Of a stretch of 64,000 nucleotides of DNA, positions 36,267-45,470 are shown piece after piece. The notes under the pieces were generated by a model, which had not been told where the DNA came from, made no database searches, and was given only the letters and a program-made list of their open reading frames with translations. A program made the translations under genes and the position numbers. The DNA is taken from assembly GCF_017726655.1 (NCBI RefSeq), contig NZ_CP072309.1:985501-1049500 (forward strand), in the 5' to 3' direction. The stretch's first letter is position 1; each line of letters opens with the position of its first letter. The DNA comes from Agrobacterium tumefaciens. Its GTDB lineage: Bacteria; Pseudomonadota; Alphaproteobacteria; Rhizobiales; Rhizobiaceae.

Positions 36267-38953
36267 CAAACAAGCTCCTCGTAGACGCGACAAAGGCCGC
36301 GCAAATTGCAGAACCGGCAGGGCTCTTTCGTTGCTTCAATGGCAAGTCCAGCGGGTCGCAGATCGCCCGTATCGGGGAAACCGGCTGCAATCAGTGTCCC
36401 ACTCGTCGCGAGATCGTGCCAGAGACCCCAATCGTTTGTCACATGGTCAAGCGTGTTGAGGTCATCGATATCGACGTCGATCGGGCTGTCGGCCAGGATG
36501 GAGCCCGGACCGGCAACGAGGCGTCGCTGGCGCAGCAGGAAATAGCCGCCGGGAGCACCATTTCCATCTCCGGCCGAGAGCCCGCGATAGACCGCCAGCT
36601 GAATGGCGCGCCCCGACGCGACTTCCTCCCTATATGGTCGTTCGGAGCGGGTCCATTTGAGGTCCAGAACTGCGATCCGGTCGCCGCGGCGAACCAGGAC
36701 GTCGAGCCTGCCTTGAAGCAGCAGCTGTCCTTGGATACCTTCCCGATCGAGCTCCGACCCGACGATCTCCAGACCTTGAGCATGGAGCAGGCGAACAAGC
36801 GCCTCCATGGCACGTGGCACCATTTCGCGAGCGGCGGCTAGTTCTCCGGCATGTTCGGGCTGGAGGAGCGGAGCTGCGATCTCCGGAAGCAGGCTTTCGA
36901 AATACCTGATTGCCTCCTGCCTGATATCAGCTTCGGCCGGTGGAGCGCCCGGGAGGAGCAGCCGACGGGCAATCTCGTGGGCGAGATTGCCGAAGAGCTG
37001 ATCGGTACCTGGGATTTTCGCAAAGCGGCCCGGCCGAAGATTGAGAATGTCCTGGGCGAACCAGCTCAATTGACAGTTTAACATCCGTGTCAACGAAGTC
37101 GCGCTCTCACGACGGGTGTCGGTAAGGCGTGTCGTTCCCGGCGGTATCGTCCAGACTGGAATCCCTGCTGGCGGCTGCACGTGCCGTTCAACAAGCTGGC
37201 GAGGAAGTATCCTGCCGGCGAGCATGGCATCGGGTTCACGCAGCAGCCGTTCCGCCTTAAAGGTGATCGCTGCCCCGCTTTCTTTCAGTAGGGGTCGCAA
37301 ACGGTGCGCCATGGGATGAAGGGTTGTCTGCGCGTCGCGCGCAAGCGCTGGGCGCACTAGAATGAGGTTTCCGTGGCAACGCCGAATGACGCCGCTATGG
37401 GCGGCCTCGATCCGAAGCGCAATCACTGGTGAGGGGTCGATCTCCACTCCATTGGCAACGAGCGTTTCACGCTCAGCATTGTCCCATGGTAAGAGGGTGA
37501 TCTTCTCGCCAGGACCAACGAAGTTCCACCAGATGACGCGCCGGGCCGAGGACCACAATGCTCCCGGCGTCTTGACGGCACGGATAGCCCCCGCTTCGGC
37601 AAAATGCTCCGGATTGGGAACGCCCTCCGACAAGACTTGCAAGACAACCCGCTCGAGAAGGAGGGCGGGGATGACCGAAAGCTCAAGGCGGCTCAGGGCG
37701 TCCGACACCGCGGCGGCAGCATTCGAAACTGCCATCAGCAAGCGGTCGCCCTCGCCACCGTCCGAACGCATCGCCCACGCGGCAACTCTCCCGCAGATCG
37801 CCATCGCCTCCACCAGTGGCATCCCCTCGCCTCTCGCAAAGCGCCCGACCTCCGTCCATGCGCGCCATTCCGCAAGCGTCGTGTCGGTTTTACGGCGTGC
37901 TGTATCCGCGTCGGATCGCGTATTGATTTCGAGCAGGCGATCCTCGATTTGGGCCCACGCTTCTCGCCAGGCCCGGCCACCGACACCCGGCTCTTCGCTG
38001 AGAGCACGAGCAAGCCGACGCGCCACCCAGGCCGCAACAGGAGGCCGCGGAAGGAGGAACAGATTCAAAAGCACCCGTGGGTCGAGTGGCTGCCACGCGG
38101 CGGCAAAAGCCAGAGGAAGAACCTGCAGTGCTCCGCGCCAAGGTGATGAGGCGGAGAGCCCGAGGGTTGGAATACCCCTCGCGCGCAAAGCATGGTCCAG
38201 GAGCGCTGTATCGCCGTCGGAAGCGAGAATGACGGTTCCGCGCAGGTCCTCCGACGGCAAGGCTGCTAACCAGTCGGCGGTCGTTTCAGCCGCCATGAGT
38301 TCCGTATCGGCTTCCACCATCGTGAAAGTCCCGTCTCCGGTAAGTGGCTGGACGGGCCCCCCTGACAGAACCCGCTGCGCTATTCGCAAGTCGGCGTCCT
38401 CTGGCGCCAGTTCGGGCTGCTCATGTTGGAAGATGGTGACCCCGACGGATTCGAGAGCGTCAACGATGCGTGCCCACAGCGGCGGCAAAAGATCCCGCCG
38501 CTCCGCCAAACCGAGTTGACGAATTCTCAGGCCAGGTCTTCTTTTGAGGACGTCGAGCAAAGCAATGGCGCGGTCTTCAAGGCCCGCCGGCAATGTTGGC
38601 TCGACTGCTTCTGCGGCAGCGAGATCATCGAGGCGATTGCTACCGATCTCCTCACCACGCCACCCACTGCCCACCAGCGTATCGCGCCATTCGAGGATAG
38701 TGCTGGCTGTAGACCAAGGATCTTTCGAAAATGATGAGGCCCAGAAACGATCGCCACCGCAAGAGCGAAGCTTTGCGAGATAAGTCGAAATGCGCACCGC
38801 CTTCGAAACGCTCGGTGCAAGCATCCCTAGCTGGGTTTCGAGCGTCTGAACCAGACCCAAGGGGCCAACGACATCCTTATCCAAACTTCCAAATGCGTCG
38901 TGCGCGTCGGGATAAACTCGACCATCTGCTGCCATACCGAAGATGAGATGCAT
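36266..38953 (-). CDS. AddB-like PD-(D/E)XK nuclease
   Basis: An 895-residue protein. The C-terminal nuclease shows GRLDVLVRR, AVLDLKW (Asp and Lys) and QLAVY. Cysteines are placed as in AddB-type iron-sulfur nucleases: one in LNCQLSWFA before the nuclease core and CRFCNLRGLC at the end, giving four ligands. The N-terminal part resembles an inactive helicase domain (TVILASDGDTALLDHALRARG). ATG 38953 follows AGGGG; a longer frame to 39211 is possible but begins in unrelated sequence. It precedes and is coupled to the AddA-like gene, so the two should form a heterodimeric helicase-nuclease. Confidence 0.8.
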   Translation of the reverse strand: MHLIFGMAADGRVYPDAHDAFGSLDKDVVGPLGLVQTLETQLGMLAPSVSKAVRISTYLAKLRSCGGDRFWASSFSKDPWSTASTILEWRDTLVGSGWRGEEIGSNRLDDLAAAEAVEPTLPAGLEDRAIALLDVLKRRPGLRIRQLGLAERRDLLPPLWARIVDALESVGVTIFQHEQPELAPEDADLRIAQRVLSGGPVQPLTGDGTFTMVEADTELMAAETTADWLAALPSEDLRGTVILASDGDTALLDHALRARGIPTLGLSASSPWRGALQVLPLAFAAAWQPLDPRVLLNLFLLPRPPVAAWVARRLARALSEEPGVGGRAWREAWAQIEDRLLEINTRSDADTARRKTDTTLAEWRAWTEVGRFARGEGMPLVEAMAICGRVAAWAMRSDGGEGDRLLMAVSNAAAAVSDALSRLELSVIPALLLERVVLQVLSEGVPNPEHFAEAGAIRAVKTPGALWSSARRVIWWNFVGPGEKITLLPWDNAERETLVANGVEIDPSPVIALRIEAAHSGVIRRCHGNLILVRPALARDAQTTLHPMAHRLRPLLKESGAAITFKAERLLREPDAMLAGRILPRQLVERHVQPPAGIPVWTIPPGTTRLTDTRRESATSLTRMLNCQLSWFAQDILNLRPGRFAKIPGTDQLFGNLAHEIARRLLLPGAPPAEADIRQEAIRYFESLLPEIAAPLLQPEHAGELAAAREMVPRAMEALVRLLHAQGLEIVGSELDREGIQGQLLLQGRLDVLVRRGDRIAVLDLKWTRSERPYREEVASGRAIQLAVYRGLSAGDGNGAPGGYFLLRQRRLVAGPGSILADSPIDVDIDDLNTLDHVTNDWGLWHDLATSGTLIAAGFPDTGDLRPAGLAIEATKEPCRFCNLRGLCRVYEELV

Positions 38954-39311
38954 ATTTAGCCCCTGATTCTCCCCTACTCCAGATTGCACGATATCTGGTC
39001 CACATGCGATAAGCCGCAGCGCAAGGCCGACAAAAAAACAGAACATCATTAAATAGCTGGCATGCTGAACAAGAAGTCTGCTTGTCAAATATGCTGGTGA
39101 AAAGTCTTCTCGTTCCTCTACGGCTACGATTATATCGCAAATCGATAATCTGAATCTGTGAGAAAAAATTCGTAACGACGGCCATTGATCCTGGTTGCCG
39201 CACATGCGCAAAAAGTGAGACCGATCTGGCGATACTGTTGCTTACGGACGAATCGTGTTGAACAGCTTCGCAAACCAATCGTGACAATTCACCTTTCTTC
39301 TGGAGGAACGC

Positions 39312-39941
39312 GTGGCAATCTATCTCGATGACAGGGCGATGATCGCAGCGTCCAAGACTTACAGCAAGGTCATAACCGAAGTAAAAGCCGCGTGGTTTGA
39401 GGCGTTTGGAAGCGAAATGACGGTCCACGGAGATCTGCCTCGTGCGCGTTTCGAAAACATGTTGGCTCAGCTTCGCGAACGGTGGTCACGAGATCGCGAC
39501 AAGGCACGCCTTTTCGAAGCACTGGATCTCGACGCGAAGCTTGGCGCGGGTAGTGTGGAGGACTTGGTCGAAGCCGTCGCCGATGACAGTGTTGTGCGCA
39601 GTGTCGATGACTTGACCCCCAATCAGATCCTTTCCGCTATCGAAGCTACGGCATACGAGATTAGTACAGGTGGCGGGCCGGTCGAAATAGACATGGCGAG
39701 CTTCTTGCGTGCGGTTATCCGGTGTGTGTTTGCGAACAACGATATCCGTGGCAGGATCAACATTGGCTCGAACCGGCACTTTCCGCGGCTTTACCAGTGG
39801 CTTTGTGAATACGCACGGCGCACAGAATGGAGCGGGGGCTCGGGATTTAAAATCCGCAATCTTTCCGGCAAGGGGAGGATCGCGAAGCACCCAGCTGATC
39901 CGAAGGAACTGAAGGTGATCGTCGACCGCGCGTTCCTTTAG
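39312..39941 (+). CDS. Hypothetical protein, 209 residues
   Basis: A soluble protein of unknown function starting at GTG 39312, six bases after GGAGG. It has an acidic, helical N-terminal half (RERWSRDRDKARLFEALDLD) and ends with KHPADPKELKVIVDRAFL. No signal peptide, membrane segment or known motif is seen. It is divergent from the AddB-like gene (gap about 360 bp) and followed by a stretch of gene remnants. Codon pattern and the strong ribosome binding site support a real gene. Confidence 0.6.
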   Translation: MAIYLDDRAMIAASKTYSKVITEVKAAWFEAFGSEMTVHGDLPRARFENMLAQLRERWSRDRDKARLFEALDLDAKLGAGSVEDLVEAVADDSVVRSVDDLTPNQILSAIEATAYEISTGGGPVEIDMASFLRAVIRCVFANNDIRGRINIGSNRHFPRLYQWLCEYARRTEWSGGSGFKIRNLSGKGRIAKHPADPKELKVIVDRAFL

Positions 39942-40030
39942 ACAAGGAAAGTTACCGGCACGATTGATCAATCCCAGTGCTCGGTTCGTAATCGAGCACC
40001 CTCGGCGCAATTTCGCAAGGACTTCCCCGT

Positions 40031-40190
40031 GTTCATGGCGAATGCGACTTCGTGACCTTTGACCCGAACCAGGGCGTCGTGGTTCTTGAGGTCAAGGGTG
40101 GTGACGTCTGGTGCGAGAACGGGCAGTGGCGCCAACGCAATCGGAGACCGGGGTCATCTACGACATCCATCCTGACAGGCAAGTAAAGCT
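40031..40190 (+). pseudogene. NERD nuclease-domain remnant
   Basis: The frame through 40037 reads VHGECDFVTFDPNQGVVV followed by LEVKGGDVWCENGQWRQ, the core of a NERD (nuclease-related) domain, with Asp and Glu-x-Lys in the expected order. There is no start, and the frame ends within 50 codons. NERD domains usually head superfamily 1 helicases, and nothing of a helicase is left. Confidence 0.6.
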
Positions 40191-40220
40191 CGCGCCAAAG
40201 CGCTTTTCCTGGGGCCTGGT

Positions 40221-40424
40221 ATGGACAAGGTGCTCTTGAAACGGAAATCACCACCGGCGGCGGACTATGACCGCAAACGAAAGGAGACCTGGACTCAACC
40301 TGTCCTGATTGCGGAAATCGAGTTCCGAGCGTGGACTTCTGATGGAAAACTGCGCCATGCGGCGCACAAGGGGTTGCGCGAAATCCAAGACAATGCGGAT
40401 GTGTACCGTCTCGATCACTCGTAA
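40221..40424 (+). pseudogene. LigD C-terminal remnant
   Basis: The 67 codons encode the end of a LigD-type ligase OB domain ([20 protein letters not shown] then HKGLREIQDNADVYRLD). The sequence closely resembles the last part of the intact LigD-type gene at 9347-10399 but differs at many positions, so it is an old paralogue and not a recent copy. All catalytic motifs are missing. It directly follows the NERD remnant. Confidence 0.7.
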
Positions 40425-40438
40425 GGCCCGCATCTAGG

Positions 40439-40750
40439 ATGTCGCTTATCAGGAATTCCATCGTTCATCTCACCTCATGGGCAGCATTCAGACAATCTCT
40501 TCATCTGCAGAGTTCCGGCAATGAATCGCGCAAGCCATCATCCTTCAAAGAGTTTTTGGACGGTCTGCGGGAGTTTTGCGAACCACAGATGCAGATCATT
40601 TTTCAACTCCTTGCCAGCAACGAGGTCGACCGCGAGAACTCGGAGCTTGGCTATCTCGACCTTGCCGTGCGCCCGCCTCTCAGAGGCCAGGGGATCGGAG
40701 CGATCTATCGTTCGTCGCGTAACTCCTTTGAGGGCGCTTCGGCACTCTGA
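40439..40750 (+). pseudogene. Possible acetyltransferase fragment
   Basis: One segment, YLDLAVRPPLRGQGIGAIY, looks like GNAT motif A with the acetyl-CoA loop RGQGIG. The rest of this 103-codon frame does not resemble the family and lacks the other motifs. It is probably a remnant within the decayed stretch 39.9-40.8 kb. Confidence 0.25.
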
Positions 40751-40863
40751 AGCCAATATTCCCTCATGACCAATTAACAGGAAATTCCTTCCACGCACTC
40801 GATAATTGCGTGGATCGGTCGGCGGGCTAGACTGACGGCTGAACTATCGAAGAGGCCTCGCGC

Positions 40864-41769
40864 GTGACAGAGCTTTTCATCATTGGGAATGGCTTCGATA
40901 TCCATCATGGGATCAGGTCGAGATACACAGACTTTGCAAAATGGCTAGAGTCGGTCGATCGCGAAGTGCACAGCGCCATTGAGGAATTCCTGCCCACTTG
41001 GGTCGACGCCGAAGGCAATGTCCAGAATGCCTGGGCGGACCTTGAGAACAACTTGCAGTACTTTGATACCGACCAACTCCTGGACTACGGAATGAGCTTT
41101 TTGCCGAGCTACGGAGCCGACGATTGGCGCGATTCAGGGCACCACGACTTCGAATACGAACTTGACCGAGTGATCCGCGCCTTATCAGTCGGGCTTCATC
41201 GCAATTTCGTGCGCTGGCTGCATACGCTCAGCATTCCCGCCCAGACAACCTCCCCTGTCCGCTCCATCGTTCCTCGGGCTAAATACCTAAACTTCAATTA
41301 CACTCCGACGATCCAGACACTCTACGGCGCTGCTAACGTCCTGCACATCCACGGATCTTTGGCAGATACTACTTCTCAAATTGTGCTAGGGCATGGTTGG
41401 ACACCAAGCGTCGAGGACCGATGGGAGAATCGCATCGATGAAGACACGGACACGCGCGTAGCGGGCGGCTATCGTCTAATAGACGACTACTTCCGCAAAA
41501 CCTTCAAACCCACAGCAGAGATCATAAAGCACAATCAGGCATTCTTCACTGGGCTTGGCGATGTCTCTGAGGTCTACGTCCTGGGGCATGGACTGGCCGA
41601 AGTTGACGCACCTTATTTCGCAGAAGTGCTGGAATGCTTGCCCGAAGATGTGGATTGGATAGTCTCATACTATGGCGGGCATCGGGAGCGCGAGAAGATC
41701 GAGTCGGCCGCCATTGAGATCGGCATACCGACAGAGCGGACGCGCTTCGCCTTCCTCAGCGATCTCTAG
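40864..41769 (+). CDS. AbiH family abortive-infection protein
   Basis: A 301-residue protein matching the AbiH family of bacteriophage abortive-infection proteins. Features: N-terminal LFIIGNGFDIHHGIRSRYTDF, the central YLNFNYTPTIQTLYG with HIHGS, and the C-terminal VYVLGHGLAEVDAPYF. The family has a Rossmann-like fold and gives phage resistance in lactococci; its biochemical target is not settled. The start is GTG 40864. It acts as a single gene, with remnants upstream and an unrelated gene convergent downstream. Confidence 0.88.
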   Translation: MTELFIIGNGFDIHHGIRSRYTDFAKWLESVDREVHSAIEEFLPTWVDAEGNVQNAWADLENNLQYFDTDQLLDYGMSFLPSYGADDWRDSGHHDFEYELDRVIRALSVGLHRNFVRWLHTLSIPAQTTSPVRSIVPRAKYLNFNYTPTIQTLYGAANVLHIHGSLADTTSQIVLGHGWTPSVEDRWENRIDEDTDTRVAGGYRLIDDYFRKTFKPTAEIIKHNQAFFTGLGDVSEVYVLGHGLAEVDAPYFAEVLECLPEDVDWIVSYYGGHREREKIESAAIEIGIPTERTRFAFLSDL

Positions 41770-41943
41770 GTCCGGTTCAACTGATCGCGGATACAGGATC
41801 CCTCTAACTCGTGTCGCAAAAAGTCAGTCGCGTAAGTCAGATTTTCGCAAATGGCTTTGCGACAGATTTTTCACCGACAATTCACCGCTCACTGACTCCT
41901 CGCGAAACTTAGAAATTTCCGTCTCATTGGTCACTTCCACACC

Positions 41944-43044
41944 TTACAGCAAACCCCATGCCCGAAATCTCCCCCTCCCCGTCATCTCCCGAAGCGGCAG
42001 TTGTGCGGCCAGATGCCGGGCACCTTGCGGCGTCACCTGTAGGTCCTTAGCGATCAGGTTCGCCGACACGACCGGCCGCGCCACGACCAGGTCGACCAGC
42101 CTCGACAGGTTAGAGTTAGCGCGCTTTTTTGACGCCTGCCGGTCCAGCTGCTGGCGGGCAAGCAGAATGCGGTCATGCTCCTTCATCCCCAGTTCGGCGG
42201 CCGCCGTGAATGCTTCGACCATCGCCATCAACCGCGTCATCCGGCTTGCGGCGTGCCGCTGCTCCCGCCGGACGCTACGCAGTCCGACATTGAGCGCCGG
42301 TAAATGGGCGGGCGTCGTGCCGTCGCGGCGCATGAGCGAAGCGACCAGCTGGCGGCCGAGTTCAGTTCGATGCTGAAGCACCTCGATCGCGTTCCAGGCA
42401 TCGAGCAAAATGGCGCTGCGCAACACAGGTGAGAGACCGTCTGTCTCGTTGATGACCATACGCCACTGCTCCAACCGCTCGTCCTCATCCCAGTCAACAT
42501 CGTAGACCAGCGGATCACGCTCGCCTGCAGATCGCGGAACAAAGGATCCATTCAGAACGGCCGTGCTCCGTGCCAGCACCGCATCGATCTCGGCGAAATC
42601 GTCGTGGGGGGTGCCATCCTCATCGAGTGCAAAAGAATCGTCGGCTGCGCCTGCTGGGCGCGCCAAACCAGTCCGGGGCAGCTCGGGCGCGTCACCTGCC
42701 CCCTTCCCCCGCAGACGCGCAAGACCTGTCGCGCTGAGCGCCCATTCAGGCGGACGGCCGGAAATCAGGCGACGGGTACGCAGGATCGAGTGAGCAATGG
42801 TCAGTTCATGGGTGGGCGTGCGGATGTCGAGGCGGGCGTCATGCAGGACGAGGTCCTCGAGGTGAACGAGTTCGCCATCCACCCAAAGCGAGGCGATGGC
42901 GTCAGCGAAGTTTTGCCGTTCGAGGAAGCCGTCGCGGATCGACGAGCGAGCGATGCGCTCGTCAAAGCGCGCCAAAGCTTCGCCAGCACGGGCGGCGGGG
43001 GAGTTCAGCTCTCTCAGATCGATTTTGGCGAGATCATAAACCAT
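41944..43044 (-). CDS. RHE_PE00001 family protein (DUF1612 with HTH)
   Basis: A 366-residue protein of a family abundant on rhizobial plasmids, named after a Rhizobium etli plasmid gene. The N-terminal DUF1612 region includes RDGFLERQNFADAIASLWVDG and LVHLEDLVLHDARLDIRTPTHEL. The C-terminal HTH_13-like domain ends in VSANLIAKDLQVTPQGARHL ... LREMTGRGRFRAWGLL. It resembles Fic-like and integrase-associated DNA-binding proteins, but its function is unknown. It supports a plasmid or mobile origin for this part of the window and lies next to a broken integrase. Confidence 0.88.
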   Translation of the reverse strand: MVYDLAKIDLRELNSPAARAGEALARFDERIARSSIRDGFLERQNFADAIASLWVDGELVHLEDLVLHDARLDIRTPTHELTIAHSILRTRRLISGRPPEWALSATGLARLRGKGAGDAPELPRTGLARPAGAADDSFALDEDGTPHDDFAEIDAVLARSTAVLNGSFVPRSAGERDPLVYDVDWDEDERLEQWRMVINETDGLSPVLRSAILLDAWNAIEVLQHRTELGRQLVASLMRRDGTTPAHLPALNVGLRSVRREQRHAASRMTRLMAMVEAFTAAAELGMKEHDRILLARQQLDRQASKKRANSNLSRLVDLVVARPVVSANLIAKDLQVTPQGARHLAAQLPLREMTGRGRFRAWGLL

Positions 43045-43242
43045 TGAATTTAAATTGCATCAGCTTCGTAAAGAAAGCAATATCAACGTTTACTAGCGTC
43101 ACTCATTGCCTGGTGTTGACGCGACTATTCACTAACGATAGGTATCCCTTATCGACGGTTGCTGATCTGAAGCCGCAAATCAGACAGGATCGCAGCAAAG
43201 TAGGGCCAGAACGGCCGCAAAACCAGTCAACTTGGAGCCTCC

Positions 43243-44234
43243 GTGGCCGCACCTTCAAAATCACAGACATCCGTCGAGCGGCGTGCCGAAGAGCTCTACA
43301 CGATTGCGTCCGTGCTTCCACTCGAACGTCGGGACGAACTGGCCGAACTTTTGACCAACTAGGACATCGAAACGCTACACCACCTGGTCAACGCCGGTAT
43401 CGGGCCAACACGCTTCGGGCACTGACGTCCGATCTGGCCTATCTCGAAGCCTAGGGCCTGGCAGCGGCAGGCAAATCTCAGCCGTGGCCGGCGACCGAAG
43501 CGCTGCTCCTAAAATTCGTGGCGCATCATCTCTGGGATCCGGAGAAGCGAGCGATCGACCCCTGCCCTCAAATCCGCCATTCGTCTGGCCGTGCGCGCCG
43601 TTCCGCGAGCCCGAGCGCGCAGGAGCGCAAAAGCAGTTACAGCCGATGTTCTGACGAAGCTGCTGGCGACCTGCGCCTCCGACAGCTTGCGCGACCTACG
43701 CGACAAGGCAATCCTGATGGTCACCTCTGCCTCTGGCGGCCGCCGGCGCAGCGAAATCGTCGGGCTTCGTGTGGAGCAGCTGACCATCGAGCCGCCGATC
43801 GAGATGCCAGGCGGTCCTTCCCTCCCCTCTCGTGCAATTCATCTTGGGCGGACGAAAACCGCGACTGTCGAGCAGGACAATACCGTCTATCTGACCGGGC
43901 GGCCGGTGGAGGCGCTGAAAGTCTGGATGACGGTCGCAAAAAGCGGCAAGGGAAGCGAGTTTCTTGGGATCGGGAAATAGGGCACCGTTTCGAAACGGGC
44001 GCTCGATCCGCAGTCGGTCAATGCCATCATCAAGCAGCGGGCGGAAATGGCTGGATTGGACGCGGGAGAGTTTTCGGCGCATGGACAACGGTCTGGCTAT
44101 CTGACGGAAGCGGTAAACCGAGGCATTCCCCTCCCTAAGCGCTGGAGCAATCACGGCATCGGTCGGTTCAGCAGGCGTATTGCTATTACAACAGCGCCAC
44201 CCGCAGAAGCGGGCGAGCGGCACGATTGTTGTAG
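43243..44234 (+). pseudogene. Tyrosine recombinase/integrase, multiply disrupted
   Basis: A rhizobial-type tyrosine recombinase is readable in pieces. From GTG 43243 (VAAPSKSQTSVERR) the frame hits TAG at 43360-43362. Another frame then gives DLAYLEA and LLLKFVAHHLWDPEKRAIDP. About 50 residues appear deleted before PALKSAIRLAVRAVPR. The catalytic core follows with GGRRRSEIVGLR (first Arg), an in-frame TAG at 43978-43980 where TGG is expected, HGQRSGYLTEA (His and second Arg), and after a frameshift near 44138 SRHRSVQQAYCYYN with the nucleophile Tyr. It cannot produce an active recombinase. Confidence 0.85.
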
Positions 44235-44249
44235 GAGCGGGTCTCACTG

Positions 44250-44663
44250 TCAGAATTGCCAGGGCGAGATCAATTCGAGCCCCGTTGTCTCGAAATCTTT
44301 AAGGTTTCGGGTTGCCAACCGGCCACCATTGATCCGCGCTATCGCCGCGATCATGCCGTCGGGAACCGACATCCCCCTCCCCTGCCGCGCAGCGTCTCCC
44401 ATGATATCGCCATAGGCCAATGCAGCTTCTTCAGTAAAGGCAAACATCTTGTCAGAGAAACGGCGGCGCCAACTCAAAAGTCCCTCGTCCAAGCGATCGG
44501 CGCGCTGATCCGGCCTGATCTTTTGGATACCAAAAGCGATTTCAGCAACTGCAATCGTCGGCAATGCCAATTCGGCATCGTGACGAACCAGCCATGCTAT
44601 GACCGCTGAATCGGGAGCTTTCTTCAAAGTCTCCGACATCACATTCGTGTCGAGAAAAATCAA
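44250..44663 (-). CDS. vapC: VapC-type PIN-domain toxin
   Basis: A 137-residue PIN-domain ribonuclease toxin of the VapC/FitB type. The acidic metal-binding residues are visible in FLDTNVMSE (Asp), VAEIAFG (Glu) and VPDGMIAAIA (Asp), with ATRNLKDFE near the end. Such toxins cut specific tRNAs or rRNA when not bound by antitoxin. The ATG at 44663 overlaps the stop of the antitoxin gene as ATGA, the usual coupling. It converges on the broken integrase gene with 15 bp between. Confidence 0.92.
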   Translation of the reverse strand: MIFLDTNVMSETLKKAPDSAVIAWLVRHDAELALPTIAVAEIAFGIQKIRPDQRADRLDEGLLSWRRRFSDKMFAFTEEAALAYGDIMGDAARQGRGMSVPDGMIAAIARINGGRLATRNLKDFETTGLELISPWQF

Positions 44664-44908
44664 AGCTCGACGCCTTTGTGAGGACGTCTGTTCTCATCGA
44701 TGATGCTATCGAGATCGATATCCGTACCCGACTGCGATGAAAGACGGCTGTAAAATTTCGCAGCGGGTTCACGCCCTGCCTCACGAGCCTCATAGGTTTC
44801 GAGGGCGCGCTCAACGATATCGGCGATCGTGCGATTTTCTCGGCGGGCGAGCTTATGAGCAAGGTCGCGAGCTTTGGAACTGCGGACAGATAGTTGCGGG
44901 GTTACCAT
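44660..44908 (-). CDS. vapB: VapB-type antitoxin
   Basis: An 82-residue antitoxin. The N-terminal part (LSVRSSKARDLAHKLARREN then TIADIVERALETYE) resembles the ribbon-helix-helix/PSK-type DNA-binding domain of antitoxins. The acidic C-terminal tail (TDIDLDSIIDENRRP) would wrap the VapC toxin. ATG 44908 follows AGGAG at six bases. It is coupled to vapC downstream and probably autorepresses through the double palindrome 44-75 bp upstream of its start. Confidence 0.9.
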   Translation of the reverse strand: MVTPQLSVRSSKARDLAHKLARRENRTIADIVERALETYEAREAGREPAAKFYSRLSSQSGTDIDLDSIIDENRRPHKGVEL

Positions 44909-44951
44909 GGAATACTCCTTTTCAAGACCCACTGTACCCTCAAACCTTCTC

Positions 44952-44983
44952 GCCATCAAGATGGCACATGCCATCTTGATGGC
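44952..44983. promoter_or_regulatory. vapBC double-palindrome operator
   Basis: A perfect 15-bp inverted repeat (GCCATCAAGATGGCA / TGCCATCTTGATGGC) with a 2-nt centre lies 44-75 bp before the vapB start. Each arm is itself a palindrome (GCCATC-2 nt-GATGGC), so the site offers two adjacent dimer sites for VapB. Confidence 0.7.
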
Positions 44984-44984
44984 T

Positions 44985-45331
44985 ATCTAGTGTTTCACCC
45001 TTGGTGTCGTATGTTTTGCCATACTGCATGGTACCTTCCGCGTGCCGACCGTCACATCTCTTCTTCACAACGCCCTACTCTAAGTAATTACCGACGTAGA
45101 CGGCGACCATAACGGTTCATATCCACATTAGGTTGTTACTCCATCGACCGCCGCGTTTCGAACCTCATGACCTTGAACTTGGGTTATAGACCTACTTGCA
45201 ACGGGTCATCTTCTCATGGACTCCTTTTGCACAAAGGACCCGAAAGGCGCGCGAGAAGACCATGGCAAAGCGGCAAGTCGCCAATCCATCACCAGTCCCA
45301 AAACGTCCTAATGGCTGTGCGATGCTAGGCC
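44985..45331. other. No convincing gene
   Basis: About 350 bp upstream of vapB and before the IS6 fragment. No frame resembles a protein family and no repeat stands out. Confidence 0.5.
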
Positions 45332-45470
45332 ATGGCACACCGTGATCCGCTCTATCGCCGCCATCGCTTTCCCGCTGAAATCATACCCACGCGGTGTGGC
45401 TCTATTTCCGCTTCCCCCTCAGCCTGCGGATGGTCGAGGATTTGCTAGCTACCCGTGGAGTCGGCGAAGA
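45332..45470 (+). mobile_element. IS6-family transposase fragment
   Basis: From ATG 45332 the reading MAHRDPLYRRHRFPAEII, continued after a one-base frameshift as HAVWLYFRFPLSLRMVED then LLATRG, is the N-terminus of an IS6-family transposase. Only about 45 codons are left; the DDE catalytic core and both inverted repeats are missing or not recognisable. It abuts a truncated exported-protein gene. Confidence 0.75.
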
